Source: Alistipes sp. UBA936 (lineage in GTDB: Bacteria; Bacteroidota; Bacteroidia; Bacteroidales; Rikenellaceae). From it: DNA of 40,983 nt. A program made the position numbers and the translations under genes. The stretch spans positions 45,486 to 86,468 of the forward strand of contig DBDI01000004.1 of assembly GCA_002293505.1 (NCBI GenBank), in the 5' to 3' direction. The notes under the pieces were generated by a model. That model worked only from the letters and a program-made list of their open reading frames with translations, had not been told where the DNA came from and searched no databases. Positions 25,873 through 32,991 of the stretch are shown in pieces (the first letter of the stretch is position 1; each line of letters begins with the position of its first letter).

Positions 25873-26190
25873 TTATTCCGAGATTTCGGGTTCCGGTTCC
25901 TCCAGCGGGGAGTTGTAGGGTTGGGGGAGTTGGTTGGCGACGTAGAGGTAAACCGTTGTCCAATCGGAAATTAAGCCGTTTTTGTGGGCACGGCACTTAA
26001 CCGGGTAGAGCATCGGGCCGGAGTACGGGTCAGTGCCAAGTCCGAAATAACGGTCGGTACTGGTGTAGGGCGGAAGGTAGGGGCAATCCCACTCGTAAGT
26101 CTCGCCCGGATTCCCGCCGCCATCAACCCCGAAATAAGCCGTACTGCCGGGTGTGACCCAAAAGACAGGATATGAAGTACATCCCCTGCA
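25873..26190 (-). pseudogene. Out-of-frame C-terminal domain of the subtilase
   Basis: Another minus-strand frame, open from before position 26190 to a stop at 25873, encodes a coherent domain: after the segment RGCTSYPVFWVTPGSTAYF come GETYEWDCPYLPPYT and DWTTVYLYVANQ, an Ig/PKD-like beta pattern ending in a Pro/Glu-rich tail. It continues the subtilase only if the frame changes near the C-run at 26183-26186. I read it as the displaced C-terminus, not a separate gene, since it has no credible start. Confidence 0.55.
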
Positions 26191-27955
26191 TAACACGCTC
26201 GTAGTCAACACCCTGAAGCCGCTGACCACCACCGCAAGAGATCGAGGGAGGTTGAATGGCAACATGCACTGATTTTCTCATCTGAATGAGCATATGGGAT
26301 ACTTGGAAGAGGGCGGTAAGTGTATATGTACCCGGAGTATTGAACTTGATATTCAGATTGCGCGAATCCATACTGCCGGTCGCCGTATAACTATTCGGAG
26401 TCACCTGCCAGAACGCAAAACGCATTCCGGCAGGAGGAGCACCAACAGAATATGCGTAATCGACATCAGACCAAACGTCGGATTTCCCGGAAATTTCAAG
26501 AGGAAAACAGAGCGCCTGAAATGCGTTGGCAAGCCCGTAGCCGACCTCGTTATGACGGGAAGAACCTGTTGCGTAGGACGGGAAATAAGCGCTGAGTTTA
26601 GTCGCCGATTTTGTGATGGCCTCCTCGACCTGCTGGCGAGTCATATTAGGGTAAGCCGACAACATAAGAGCAGCAATGCCGGAAACGTGAGGGGTAGCTA
26701 TGGATGTTTGATTGGCATACGCATAATCCGAACCTACGTATGTCGTTGGAATTCGTTCACCCGGAGCCACCACATCCAACGCTGAACCGTAATTGGAGTC
26801 TCCGAGCCGAGTACCATTTTGCTTAATTGCTCCTACAGCGATCACGCCAGCCACATTTGCAGGAAACTTAACCGATGAAGAGTTGTTGTTACCCGAACCC
26901 GCGACGACGACACAACCCTTACTCAAAGCGTTCTTAATGGCCGTATTGACTTCTGCATCATGCGAGCCCGCCAATGAGATGTTGATAACTTCAGCTTTAC
27001 TGTTATTCGCAACCCAGTTAATCCCATTAGCTATATCAGCTGGCTTATACTCGCCGTGGGCATTTTTTACTCTCACTGGCACTATCTTACAATTGGGCGC
27101 AACTCCTGAAATCCCAATGCTGTTATTTTGCTCTGCGGCAATCACACCGGCGACTACAGTGCCGTGCCAATCCTTGTTTGAAAGAGGTGCACCAGCACTG
27201 ACACCTGAGCCTGTGGCGTTATATCCTGGCAACACATTGTTTCGTAGATCGGGGTGTAGCAACTCAACACCTTCATCTATCACTGCAACTCGGACATTCG
27301 GGCTACCCGTTGTTATGATCCAAGCTGACTCAATATCAATGCCATACGAAGAACTATATTTAAGCCCCCATTGTTGACTCCAATAGGAGTCATTAGTTAT
27401 TGCAGCATTCAACCAAATGAAGTTTGCTTGGGAAAATTCAAACAAGCCTGTCTCGTAAAACCGATTTGCCATCTGAATCGCATCCAAATCAGAATCTCTG
27501 GATATGTACAAGACGTATTGATTTTCAACAAACTCGTTCTCTGCACCTATCGTGCAGTCGTTTTTAGCTGCCAATTTCTGCAATTGGGCATACGAAGTTT
27601 TCGGCTTGAATTTGACAGTAAACTCATCTGTATATGCCATCTGCGTTCCATCGACTTCTAACAAATGTGTGGCCGAAACAATGTCTGTTCTACTATTTAA
27701 CACTTTGAAGCTGCTGCTACTAACAATGTGACGTTGTTCTTCTGGTGCTCCAGAGGCAAATTTTAAGTACAACTGATCCTTCACCTGATTAAGGTAAATC
27801 TTTCGATTCTCCACACCATAATAGTAAAATACCTCGCCCTCATTGCTAACAGTAGCGCGAGTCAGAGCTTCATTGTTGATTTCTGTGGTGTCGAAAGTAG
27901 TTTCGCAGCCCAAGAGCATAAAAAGCAACAGGGCTGATAAGTGTTTAATCTTCAT
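26123..27955 (-). CDS. Subtilisin-family serine protease, lipoprotein
   Basis: A 610-residue predicted surface or periplasmic lipoprotein with lipobox LLGC (Cys17). After a 190-residue propeptide-like region comes an S8 catalytic domain with the full triad: Asp227 (AVIDEGVE), His264 (WHGTVVAG) and Ser418 (TSIATPHVSG), plus the oxyanion Asn region AGSGNNN. A PKD/Ig-like domain follows (about 500-585). The last residues read out of register with the domain encoded in another frame down to 25873, so the C-terminus appears frameshifted at a run of four G on the coding strand. Base composition is more AT-rich and lacks the strong codon skew of its neighbours, suggesting acquisition. It lies 8 bases after a lipoprotein gene and is probably co-transcribed with it. 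Confidence 0.88.
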   Translation of the reverse strand: MKIKHLSALLLFMLLGCETTFDTTEINNEALTRATVSNEGEVFYYYGVENRKIYLNQVKDQLYLKFASGAPEEQRHIVSSSSFKVLNSRTDIVSATHLLEVDGTQMAYTDEFTVKFKPKTSYAQLQKLAAKNDCTIGAENEFVENQYVLYISRDSDLDAIQMANRFYETGLFEFSQANFIWLNAAITNDSYWSQQWGLKYSSSYGIDIESAWIITTGSPNVRVAVIDEGVELLHPDLRNNVLPGYNATGSGVSAGAPLSNKDWHGTVVAGVIAAEQNNSIGISGVAPNCKIVPVRVKNAHGEYKPADIANGINWVANNSKAEVINISLAGSHDAEVNTAIKNALSKGCVVVAGSGNNNSSSVKFPANVAGVIAVGAIKQNGTRLGDSNYGSALDVVAPGERIPTTYVGSDYAYANQTSIATPHVSGIAALMLSAYPNMTRQQVEEAITKSATKLSAYFPSYATGSSRHNEVGYGLANAFQALCFPLEISGKSDVWSDVDYAYSVGAPPAGMRFAFWQVTPNSYTATGSMDSRNLNIKFNTPGTYTLTALFQVSHMLIQMRKSVHVAIQPPSISCGGGQRLQGVDYERVMQGMYFISCLLGHTRQYGLFRG

Positions 27956-27963
27956 ACAAAAAA

Positions 27964-28557
27964 TTACTTCTTAGAAATAGTGGTGTTGGTTACATTCGTG
28001 GTGACAGAATTAGCGATAGTTTTTTCGTAAATACCCCAGAAATAAGCAGGCATAGTCATTAGAGGGTAGATGCCGTTCTGGTAATTCGCCACCTTACCAA
28101 TGGTAATGTCCAACACAGCGACACCCCGTCCTACCGTAAGGCGCTGAGATACAACGCAATCCCCACCGGAATCCATAAACACTCCGATGATGAGTGTGTG
28201 GGTGGTGAAGTCGATGTCGGGATAGTTGAGTGGCGTGCCGTCGGGAGCGACCGTCGGAAGTTCGCTTGCATTGTTAATCATCACGCAACCACCAACATAC
28301 GGCAACTCCTCGACAGAAAAACCACCCTCTCCGTCGATTGCAAAACTGGCGTACGGATCGAATCCGAAGTCGACGGAGCGGCCAATGTCGTTCAGTGTTT
28401 TATTGTCGTTGAAAAAAGCAGCTATATCGTCGCTAACTCTCACGGGTTCGATTTCGTTATCTTTCAGTCTCTGCGCCTGCCCGTTGTCGTCGTTGTTGCA
28501 GGCGGCGAGGCCGACGAAAATCGCCGCCAAACTCAGAAATAACAGCAACTTTTTCAT
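27964..28557 (-). CDS. Lipoprotein of unknown function, partner of the subtilase
   Basis: A 197-residue lipoprotein: signal peptide with lipobox GLAAC (Cys20), an acidic linker, then a domain with strong beta character around VGGCVMINNASELP, HTLIIGVFMDSGGDCVV and a C-terminal YFWGIYEK. This pattern is faintly like the C-terminal domain of PrcB, a partner of a subtilisin-like lipoprotein in Treponema; that is a memory-based guess. The ATG at 28557 is chosen over upstream in-frame codons because it opens a normal signal peptide. It is the first gene of a two-gene unit with the subtilase and could be a chaperone, inhibitor or anchor for it. Confidence 0.75.
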   Translation of the reverse strand: MKKLLLFLSLAAIFVGLAACNNDDNGQAQRLKDNEIEPVRVSDDIAAFFNDNKTLNDIGRSVDFGFDPYASFAIDGEGGFSVEELPYVGGCVMINNASELPTVAPDGTPLNYPDIDFTTHTLIIGVFMDSGGDCVVSQRLTVGRGVAVLDITIGKVANYQNGIYPLMTMPAYFWGIYEKTIANSVTTNVTNTTISKK

Positions 28558-28589
28558 AACTATATAGTTTTTTAAGTCATACTTCGTCA

Positions 28590-28621
28590 CAAAATTACAA
28601 ACTATTTTTCAAATACCCAAA
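28590..28621 (-). promoter_or_regulatory. Promoter of the lipoprotein-subtilase operon
   Basis: On the minus strand, TTTG (28618-28621), a 20-base spacer and TAATTTTG (28590-28597) match the Bacteroidota TTTG-N19-21-TAnnTTTG promoter exactly. The expected leader is about 30 bases. Confidence 0.65.
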
Positions 28622-28669
28622 TCACTGACAGGAAAAATGTTGCTTCGTAGCATCTCCGTCGCCGGGAAC

Positions 28670-28696
28670 AAAAACAGCGCCCGGGGGAGGGCGCTG
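28670..28696 (-). terminator. Terminator of the DUF1080 operon
   Basis: An 8-base stem CAGCGCCC/GGGCGCTG with a 6-base loop; on the minus strand it is followed by a run of five T. It lies about 25 bases beyond the end of the DUF1080 gene. Confidence 0.75.
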
Positions 28697-28720
28697 GAAG
28701 GGAAAGAAAGACCGAGGAGA

Positions 28721-29530
28721 TTAGTCGAGGATCTCGACGCGAAGGTTACGGAACCAGACGTCATCGCCGTGATCCTGAAGCCCGATCAGACCGCCGACAA
28801 CATTACCCTCGTCGTCGCGGCCAAGCTTAGAAGTCAGAAGCTCAAACGAATTAGGCCAATTAGGATTAGTACTGGAGAACTTACTATTCTCGATCAGAGC
28901 AGTCCACTCGGGAGTCCAAAGGTGGTACTCTACGACAGGCTCGTCGTTCTGATAGTGGATAACAGTACCCTTAAAGACCATAATACCACCGGTGTTCCAT
29001 TCCCCGAAAGGCTTAGCATTCTGAGGCTTAGCAGGCAGCATATCGTACAACGAAGCGCTGGTGCGGTTACCATCAACGCCCAGTTTGGCGTCGGGGTGGT
29101 TCTCATTGTCGAGGATCTGGTACTCGGGAGCAGTAATGTAAATGGGCCCGCCGGGAATCTCGCGAGCGTAAAAGAAAACGCCAGAGTTAGAACCGCGAGC
29201 AACCTTCCATTCGAATGTGAACTTGAAGTTCTTGAAAGGAGTGGCGAAGACGATATTAGCGTCGCCCTCGCCGATACCGTTACCGGAGATCTTCATAGCA
29301 CCGTCCTCAACGCTCCAACGAGCGGGAACATCCCCACCACCGTAAAGGCGCCAACCGTCGAAGTTCTCACCGTTGAAGATGGAAACGGTATTAGCAGCGT
29401 CGGCAACCACAACCTCCTCGGCAGCAACGCCCTCGGCGTCGACGTTGGTTTTCTTGTTGTTACCCCAGCAGGAGGTAAGCATAGCGCCCACGAGGAGAGC
29501 CGCAAAAACAATCTTTATTTTCATAATCAT
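28721..29530 (-). CDS. DUF1080 (3-keto-disaccharide hydrolase-like) lipoprotein
   Basis: A 269-residue lipoprotein (lipobox LTSC) with a DUF1080 domain, a concanavalin-like beta-sandwich. The opening SIFNGENFDGWRLYGGG, the middle GSNSGVFFYAREIPGGPIY and PEYQILDNE, and the ending GLIGLQDHGDDVWFRNLRV are all family marks. DUF1080 proteins from gut Bacteroidota have been linked to cleavage of 3-keto-glycosides made by partner Gfo/Idh oxidoreductases. Its ATG overlaps the stop of the oxidoreductase gene (TAATG), so the two are translationally coupled. It probably acts in the periplasm or on the surface. Confidence 0.88.
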   Translation of the reverse strand: MIMKIKIVFAALLVGAMLTSCWGNNKKTNVDAEGVAAEEVVVADAANTVSIFNGENFDGWRLYGGGDVPARWSVEDGAMKISGNGIGEGDANIVFATPFKNFKFTFEWKVARGSNSGVFFYAREIPGGPIYITAPEYQILDNENHPDAKLGVDGNRTSASLYDMLPAKPQNAKPFGEWNTGGIMVFKGTVIHYQNDEPVVEYHLWTPEWTALIENSKFSSTNPNWPNSFELLTSKLGRDDEGNVVGGLIGLQDHGDDVWFRNLRVEILD

Positions 29531-31017
29531 TAAATTTTAGGCATATCTACAAGGTTCCAACCAGCACGGTAATTGTGTTTGATGAGCTCGTCAGCAAACT
29601 GGCGCGCGTTGATCGGGTCGGTATAAGTCTTATTGAACGTCGGGTGGCCGTCGGTAATACTGAAGCCATCCTCAATCATAATACGAAGAGTCTCGTCCGG
29701 CCCGATGTTAGTAAAGCGCATATTCTCACCATCCCATTCCAGGATCTTGAACAAACTCTGGAGACGAACAGCCAGAACGCCCATAACAACCATCTCGTTG
29801 AAAGGACCGGCCTCGGAGAAGTCGGAATTAGTCTTAACGCGGTTAGCGGGAGACTCCTTACAAGCGCGAAGGAAGTCGACAGCGTGACCTTCTACCCCAC
29901 CCTCGACACGGCGAGCAAGCTTGGGAACGGAAGGTTTACGACCACTGAGCAACCAAGGCTCGCGACCGTAACAACCGCAGATCAGAACGTCCTTAGTACC
30001 GTAGAAAATAGCGCCACCACCCTGATTGTCGAGGTTAATACCGTCGGGCATACCAGCGGGGCGAGGAGGAGTAAGGCCGCCGTCGTACCAGGTAACCTCA
30101 ACCTCGGGCATATCGACGTGGGTCATATTCTTACGAGCAGGGAAGGTCAATTTAACCATCTGGGCGTTAGGAGCGCAATCGGTCAGAAGAGAAGTCGACG
30201 AACCCTGAACCTTAGTGGGGTAACCCAACTGGAGACCTTTGAAAACGGGGTGGAGAATATGGCAAGCCATATCGCCCAAAGCGCCGGTACCAAAGTCCCA
30301 CCAACCACGCCAATTCCAAGGATGGTAGATCTTGTTGAACGGGCGAAGAGGAGCCGGCCCGAGGAACAAATCCCAATCGAGTGTGTCGGGCACGGGGTCG
30401 ACATCCTTAGGACGCATCAGACCCTGAGGCCAGATGGGGCGGTTGGTGAAAGCGTCGACGCGAGTAACCTCGCCGATCTCACCATTCCAAATCCAGTCGC
30501 AAACGTCAGCAACACCGTCGCCCGAAGAGCCCTGGTTACCCATCTGAGTAGCAACCTTATGGTGGGCAGCGAGGTTAGTAAGGAGGCGAGATTCGTAAAC
30601 GGAGTGGGTAAGAGGTTTTTCGCAATAGACGTGTTTACCGAGGGTCATAGCGTCGGAAGCGATCAGGGCGTGAGTATGGTCAGCAGTAGCGACCATAACA
30701 GCGTCAATGTCGCCAGACATCTTGTCGAACATCTCGCGGTAATCCCAGAAGCGTTTAGCATCGGGGAAGCGGTTGAACGTACCGGCAGCGTACTTGTGGT
30801 CGACGTCGCAAAGAGCAACCATATTAGCACCATCACCCATCTCGCGCAAAACACCACTACCACGACCGCCGACGCCAACGCCAGCCACGTTAACCTTATC
30901 AGACGGAGCCTTCTTACCAACCGCGCTACCGAGAACGTTACTCGGCAATACGGTCAAACCAGCCACGCCGACGGCCCCTGTTTTGAGGAAACCGCGTCTT
31001 GTCATTTTTGTTGCCAT
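29530..31017 (-). CDS. Tat-exported Gfo/Idh/MocA-family oxidoreductase
   Basis: A 495-residue NAD(P)-dependent sugar oxidoreductase carrying a twin-arginine signal (TRRGFLK at about 6-12), so it is exported folded, with cofactor. The Rossmann motif GVGVGGRGSG is near 46-55, CEKPL is the signature containing the catalytic Lys, and the C-terminal domain has WWDFGTGALGDMACHI. It likely oxidises a sugar at C3 or reduces the 3-keto form. Flanked by a TIM-barrel protein 30 bases upstream and an overlapping DUF1080 gene, it forms a three-gene 3-keto-glycoside cluster. The coding strand is strongly pyrimidine-rich, which leaves a long stop-free antisense frame. Confidence 0.92.
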   Translation of the reverse strand: MATKMTRRGFLKTGAVGVAGLTVLPSNVLGSAVGKKAPSDKVNVAGVGVGGRGSGVLREMGDGANMVALCDVDHKYAAGTFNRFPDAKRFWDYREMFDKMSGDIDAVMVATADHTHALIASDAMTLGKHVYCEKPLTHSVYESRLLTNLAAHHKVATQMGNQGSSGDGVADVCDWIWNGEIGEVTRVDAFTNRPIWPQGLMRPKDVDPVPDTLDWDLFLGPAPLRPFNKIYHPWNWRGWWDFGTGALGDMACHILHPVFKGLQLGYPTKVQGSSTSLLTDCAPNAQMVKLTFPARKNMTHVDMPEVEVTWYDGGLTPPRPAGMPDGINLDNQGGGAIFYGTKDVLICGCYGREPWLLSGRKPSVPKLARRVEGGVEGHAVDFLRACKESPANRVKTNSDFSEAGPFNEMVVMGVLAVRLQSLFKILEWDGENMRFTNIGPDETLRIMIEDGFSITDGHPTFNKTYTDPINARQFADELIKHNYRAGWNLVDMPKI

Positions 31018-31047
31018 AACTTAGTTTTAGGTTTTATAGTTTCTTTT

Positions 31048-31926
31048 TTAACGTTTCTTGACGTAAGGAGCAGCGTTCAGGAAATCGAAGCTCTTCTCGA
31101 CGCAAATCTCGGGAGGCAAGGGATAACGCTCGACCTCGACGTAGAAGTCCTTCATACCCTGAGCGTAAGCAGCAGAGAAGATAGGCTCGAAGTCGATCTT
31201 ACCACTATCGCCGATGATGTCGTCGTCCTTGATGTGGAGGACGGGGAAGCGACCGGCGTATTTGTTGAGGTACTCGATGGGATCCTTACCACCGGCCTTA
31301 ACCCAGAACACGTCCATCTGGAAAGCGACGTCCTTGGAGGTATTCTCCAACATAAAGTCATAAGCAACCTGGCCTTCGATCTCGCGGAACTCGAAGTTAT
31401 GGTTGTGGTAACCGAAGACGAGCCCCTGTTCCTTAGCCATAGCAGCAACCTTGTTGAAGTAGTCGCAGATAGACTTAACCCCGGCGAGAGAGTCGCCAAG
31501 GAAGATAGAAGGAACGACGATGTACTTACAGCCAAGAGCCTTATGGTCGGCTATGGCCTGTTTCCACCAAGCAAGGATCTCGGTCTCGCGAGCGGGATCC
31601 CAACTACGACCGACGTGGGCGCTGGTAACCTTCAATTTGTACTTGTCGGCCAAAGCCTTGAAGTCGGCAACGCTAAGACCGTAGACCATACCGTCCTGGT
31701 AAGAAGCCGTCTCCAGCTCGCGGTAACCGATCTCGGCGATCTTTTTGAGTGTCGCATCAGCGTCCTGGCCCATAGCCTCGCGAACAGACCACAACTGAAG
31801 GCCCATACGCTTGTCCACAGGGCCACAAGAGGTCGTCGTACCGACTAAGCCGGTGAAGACACTACCGCCGACGAACGCACCGGCAATCGTCAGCGCGCTA
31901 CGTTTGAGAAAATCTCTCCTGTCCAT
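31048..31926 (-). CDS. Tat-exported sugar phosphate isomerase/epimerase-like TIM-barrel protein
   Basis: A 292-residue protein of the xylose-isomerase-like TIM-barrel (AP endonuclease family 2) superfamily. It starts with a twin-arginine signal, MDRRDFLKRSAL, followed by a hydrophobic stretch. Metal-site segments typical of the superfamily are visible: VVPSIFLG, FGYHNHNFEF, FQMDVFWVKAGG and LHIKDDD. It is the first gene of the operon with the Gfo/Idh oxidoreductase and DUF1080 protein. It could isomerise or dehydrate a keto-sugar made by the oxidoreductase; the exact reaction is not known. Confidence 0.9.
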   Translation of the reverse strand: MDRRDFLKRSALTIAGAFVGGSVFTGLVGTTTSCGPVDKRMGLQLWSVREAMGQDADATLKKIAEIGYRELETASYQDGMVYGLSVADFKALADKYKLKVTSAHVGRSWDPARETEILAWWKQAIADHKALGCKYIVVPSIFLGDSLAGVKSICDYFNKVAAMAKEQGLVFGYHNHNFEFREIEGQVAYDFMLENTSKDVAFQMDVFWVKAGGKDPIEYLNKYAGRFPVLHIKDDDIIGDSGKIDFEPIFSAAYAQGMKDFYVEVERYPLPPEICVEKSFDFLNAAPYVKKR

Positions 31927-31966
31927 TCAGAAATCAGATATTAAAAGTTAGAATTTTTTACGCCGT

Positions 31967-31974
31967 CAAATTTA
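31967..31974 (-). promoter_or_regulatory. -7 promoter box of the 3-keto-sugar operon
   Basis: TAAATTTG on the minus strand, about 40 bases before the start codon at 31926. No well-spaced -33 TTTG was seen. Confidence 0.45.
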
Positions 31975-32013
31975 CAAATTTTTACGACAAAATCAACATA
32001 CGGCGAAAAATAG

Positions 32014-32046
32014 TTTGGCACGCTTTGTGTTCACTACATAACATTG
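32014..32046 (+). promoter_or_regulatory. Candidate promoter of the repeat lipoprotein gene
   Basis: Two readings fit. As a housekeeping promoter: TTTG (32014-32017), a 21-base spacer, then TAACATTG (32039-32046), one mismatch from TAnnTTTG. As a sigma-54 promoter: TTGGCACG (32015-32022), four bases, then GTGT in place of TTGC. The -24 half is perfect and the -12 half is weak. Confidence 0.4.
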
Positions 32047-32077
32047 AAACGTTAAACCACTAAAAACAGTCAAGATT

Positions 32078-32845
32078 ATGAAAAAAATTCTCTACATCGC
32101 AATTTGCTGTGCAACAGTAGCCGCAATGGGATCGTGCCACAAAAAAGCAGCAGCAACTCCGGGAGCAGCAGCTAAGCAGTACTCGGAAAGAATTATGAAC
32201 GACGACTACGACGCGTTCGTGGACAAAATCCATTTCACGACACAACCGGTGAAGCCGGAAGTGAAAAAGGTTGTCAACAAGGCCCACGCAACAGCCCTCA
32301 GGACGGTGCACCATCCGGATGTGACAGCCAAGGGAGGAATGAAAGAAGTACGTCTGGTATCGGAAAAAATGTCGCCCGACAAGAAGGAGTGTGACGTTGT
32401 ATTGACGCATCACTACAACAACGGTGCGATGGAAACAGTCAACTACCGGATGATCAACGACGAAAACGAGTGGAAGATCAAAGCCAACGAAAACAAGGAA
32501 GTGTGGCGTACGGTCACCCAAGAAGGCGATCACGAGGTACTGAAGATCAGAGAAGGGCACGACAGAGACTTCATCAAGGAGAAGGACAACGGAGAAAAGG
32601 AATTCGTAAAGGACATCATCAAGAGGAATGGCGATGTGGAAGTGATCAAAGTGCTGGCAAATGGCGAACGTCATCGTGAAGTCATCAAGACGCTGGACGA
32701 AGGCAACCGCGAGATCGACAAGCTGAAGATCGACGGCGAAAAGATCGATGTGAAGGACATCGACAGAGCCAACAAGGAAATCCTAAAGGAAAAGGATAAT
32801 CTCGATGGAGAGCACCAACGAGTACGGGAGGTAATCAGGAAGTAA
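32078..32845 (+). CDS. Lipoprotein with NTF2-like domain and charged C-terminal repeats
   Basis: A 255-residue lipoprotein (lipobox MGSC, Cys20). Residues about 30-130 (KQYSERIMNDDYDAFVDKI through VNYRMINDENEWKI) look like the DUF4878/NTF2-like fold common in Bacteroidota lipoproteins. The second half (about 145-255) is highly charged and made of roughly six or seven short units, 10-13 residues each, beginning with Gly and carrying the pattern G-x-x-E-V-x-K: for example GDHEVLKIRE, GEKEFVKDIIKRN, GDVEVIKVLAN and GNREIDKLKID. The repeat tail could form a beta ladder or solenoid. Function is unknown. It is a single gene with its own promoter and terminator. Confidence 0.8.
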   Translation: MKKILYIAICCATVAAMGSCHKKAAATPGAAAKQYSERIMNDDYDAFVDKIHFTTQPVKPEVKKVVNKAHATALRTVHHPDVTAKGGMKEVRLVSEKMSPDKKECDVVLTHHYNNGAMETVNYRMINDENEWKIKANENKEVWRTVTQEGDHEVLKIREGHDRDFIKEKDNGEKEFVKDIIKRNGDVEVIKVLANGERHREVIKTLDEGNREIDKLKIDGEKIDVKDIDRANKEILKEKDNLDGEHQRVREVIRK

Positions 32846-32864
32846 CATTTCTCAAAAACCAAAG

Positions 32865-32890
32865 AAAGCCCGCCGGAAGGTGGGCTTTTT
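32865..32890 (+). terminator. Terminator after the repeat lipoprotein gene
   Basis: A 10-base stem AAAGCCCGCC/GGTGGGCTTT (one G-T pair) with a GGAA loop, followed by a run of T, lies 20 bases after the stop codon. Confidence 0.85.
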
Positions 32891-32925
32891 CTATTTGGCG
32901 CGACGGAGAGGCGGCGGTGTAAGAA

Positions 32926-32957
32926 TTTGGTTTTTCGGGGAATAGTTTTTAACTTTG
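32926..32957 (+). promoter_or_regulatory. Promoter of the metalloprotease operon
   Basis: TTTG (32926-32929), a 20-base spacer and TAACTTTG (32950-32957) match the Bacteroidota consensus exactly. The leader is about 30 bases. Confidence 0.7.
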
Positions 32958-32991
32958 TGGTCGCGTTAACCTATTAAAAACTACAGGATTT

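Noticed and set aside
28637..29533. A 298-codon open frame on the + strand
   Set aside because: Antisense to the DUF1080 gene, and it includes the DUF1080 operon terminator; composition artefact.
29575..31848. A 757-codon open frame on the + strand
   Set aside because: Antisense to the DUF1080/oxidoreductase/TIM-barrel operon, whose proteins are clearly recognised; explained by the same codon bias.
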